NCBI RefSeq assembly: GCF_003385595.1
Contig: NZ_QNUE01000024.1
Coordinates: forward strand, 1-50,028
Origin: Chryseobacterium flavum
Lineage (GTDB): Bacteria > Bacteroidota > Bacteroidia > Flavobacteriales > Weeksellaceae
Length of the DNA: 50,028 nt
Direction of reading: 5' to 3'
Shown in pieces: positions 49,900-50,028 of the stretch (positions are counted from its first letter, which is position 1; the number at the start of each line of letters is the position of its first letter). Position numbers and translations under genes: made by a program. The notes under the pieces were generated by a model. The model searched no databases, had not been told where the DNA came from, and saw only the letters and a program-made list of their open reading frames with translations.

Positions 49900-49935
49900 A
49901 AAAAGAGGCTGTCTCAAAAGGACAGCCTCTTTTAT
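49900..49935 (+). terminator. Terminator of the RND efflux operon
   Basis: AAAAGAGGCTGTC (49901-49913) pairs perfectly with GACAGCCTCTTTT (49921-49933), loop TCAAAAG. AGGCTG hairpin family. Confidence 0.9.
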
Positions 49936-50028
49936 GGGCGTATTTTTTTGTAACTCATATTTTTCAATGAATTTTTTTTTTTTAGATTATATTTTTGAGT
50001 TATTATGGTAGAATAAAGCAAAGGAAGG

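Overview
The window looks like a chromosomal segment of a Bacteroidota member, most likely family Weeksellaceae and close to Chryseobacterium. This is inferred from low GC, promoters with the Bacteroidota -7 box TAnnTTTG, a GldD lipoprotein, a subtype-iii type VI sheath pair (TssB/TssC), paired M13 peptidases, many small SGC/SSC-type lipoproteins, and secreted proteins with the 'GIGxxxPxxALDI' N-terminus. No tRNA, rRNA, CRISPR array, insertion sequence or prophage was seen. Most of the window is ordinary core genome; the less explained parts are the intergenic regions.

Layout. 0.1-2.7 kb: a TPR/AraC-type membrane regulator, a possible small independent transcript (about 1.87-2.05 kb), and two paralogous tiny lipoproteins. 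2.9-7.7 kb: pruA, DNA topoisomerase IB with a 55-residue lipoprotein gene just upstream, a DUF6526-type membrane protein, and lipA. 7.7-11.8 kb: a divergent AraC regulator/MFS exporter pair, a SpoIIAA-like protein and an FAD oxidoreductase. 11.8-12.8 kb: a gene graveyard with two decayed coding remnants, then a structured leader. 12.8-15.0 kb: two tandem secreted paralogues, the second carrying an extra GATase-like domain. 15.3-22.8 kb: VWA protein, SIMPL protein, amidohydrolase fusion, and a LytS-type kinase / secreted protein / LytTR regulator operon. 22.9-29.8 kb: lipocalin, cinA, and two M13 peptidases (one exported, one lipoprotein). 30-38.5 kb: tssB-tssC, mutY, gldD, a PfkB kinase, a SurA-like PPIase, a nitronate monooxygenase and a hydrolase. 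38.5-39.3 kb: a structured gene-poor stretch. 39.3-43.5 kb: an HD protein, a rhodanese, queG and a cell-envelope trio. 43.8-49.8 kb: an RND efflux operon (adaptor, pump, outer-membrane factor).

Most interesting system. Three intergenic regions between 16.6 and 19.5 kb each carry a 30-bp element: two ACTTGGTGA-like 9-mers separated by exactly 12 bp (21-bp period). They lie upstream of the VWA gene, upstream of the SIMPL gene, and between the amidohydrolase and the sensor kinase. In the first two the element ends exactly 27 bp from an identical -7 box (TAATTTTAC), and neither promoter has a -33 TTG. The 9-N12-9 direct-repeat layout is the known architecture of LytTR-domain binding sites (AgrA, ComE), and a LytTR regulator with its kinase is encoded in the same cluster. 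I infer a local, autoregulated LytTR regulon for envelope genes that look functionally unrelated.

Other second-look items: the decayed genes and structured leader at 11.9-12.8 kb, an orphan T6SS sheath pair, an Asp-Asn rather than Asp-Asp pair in the RND pump proton relay, and a recurrent terminator hairpin family.
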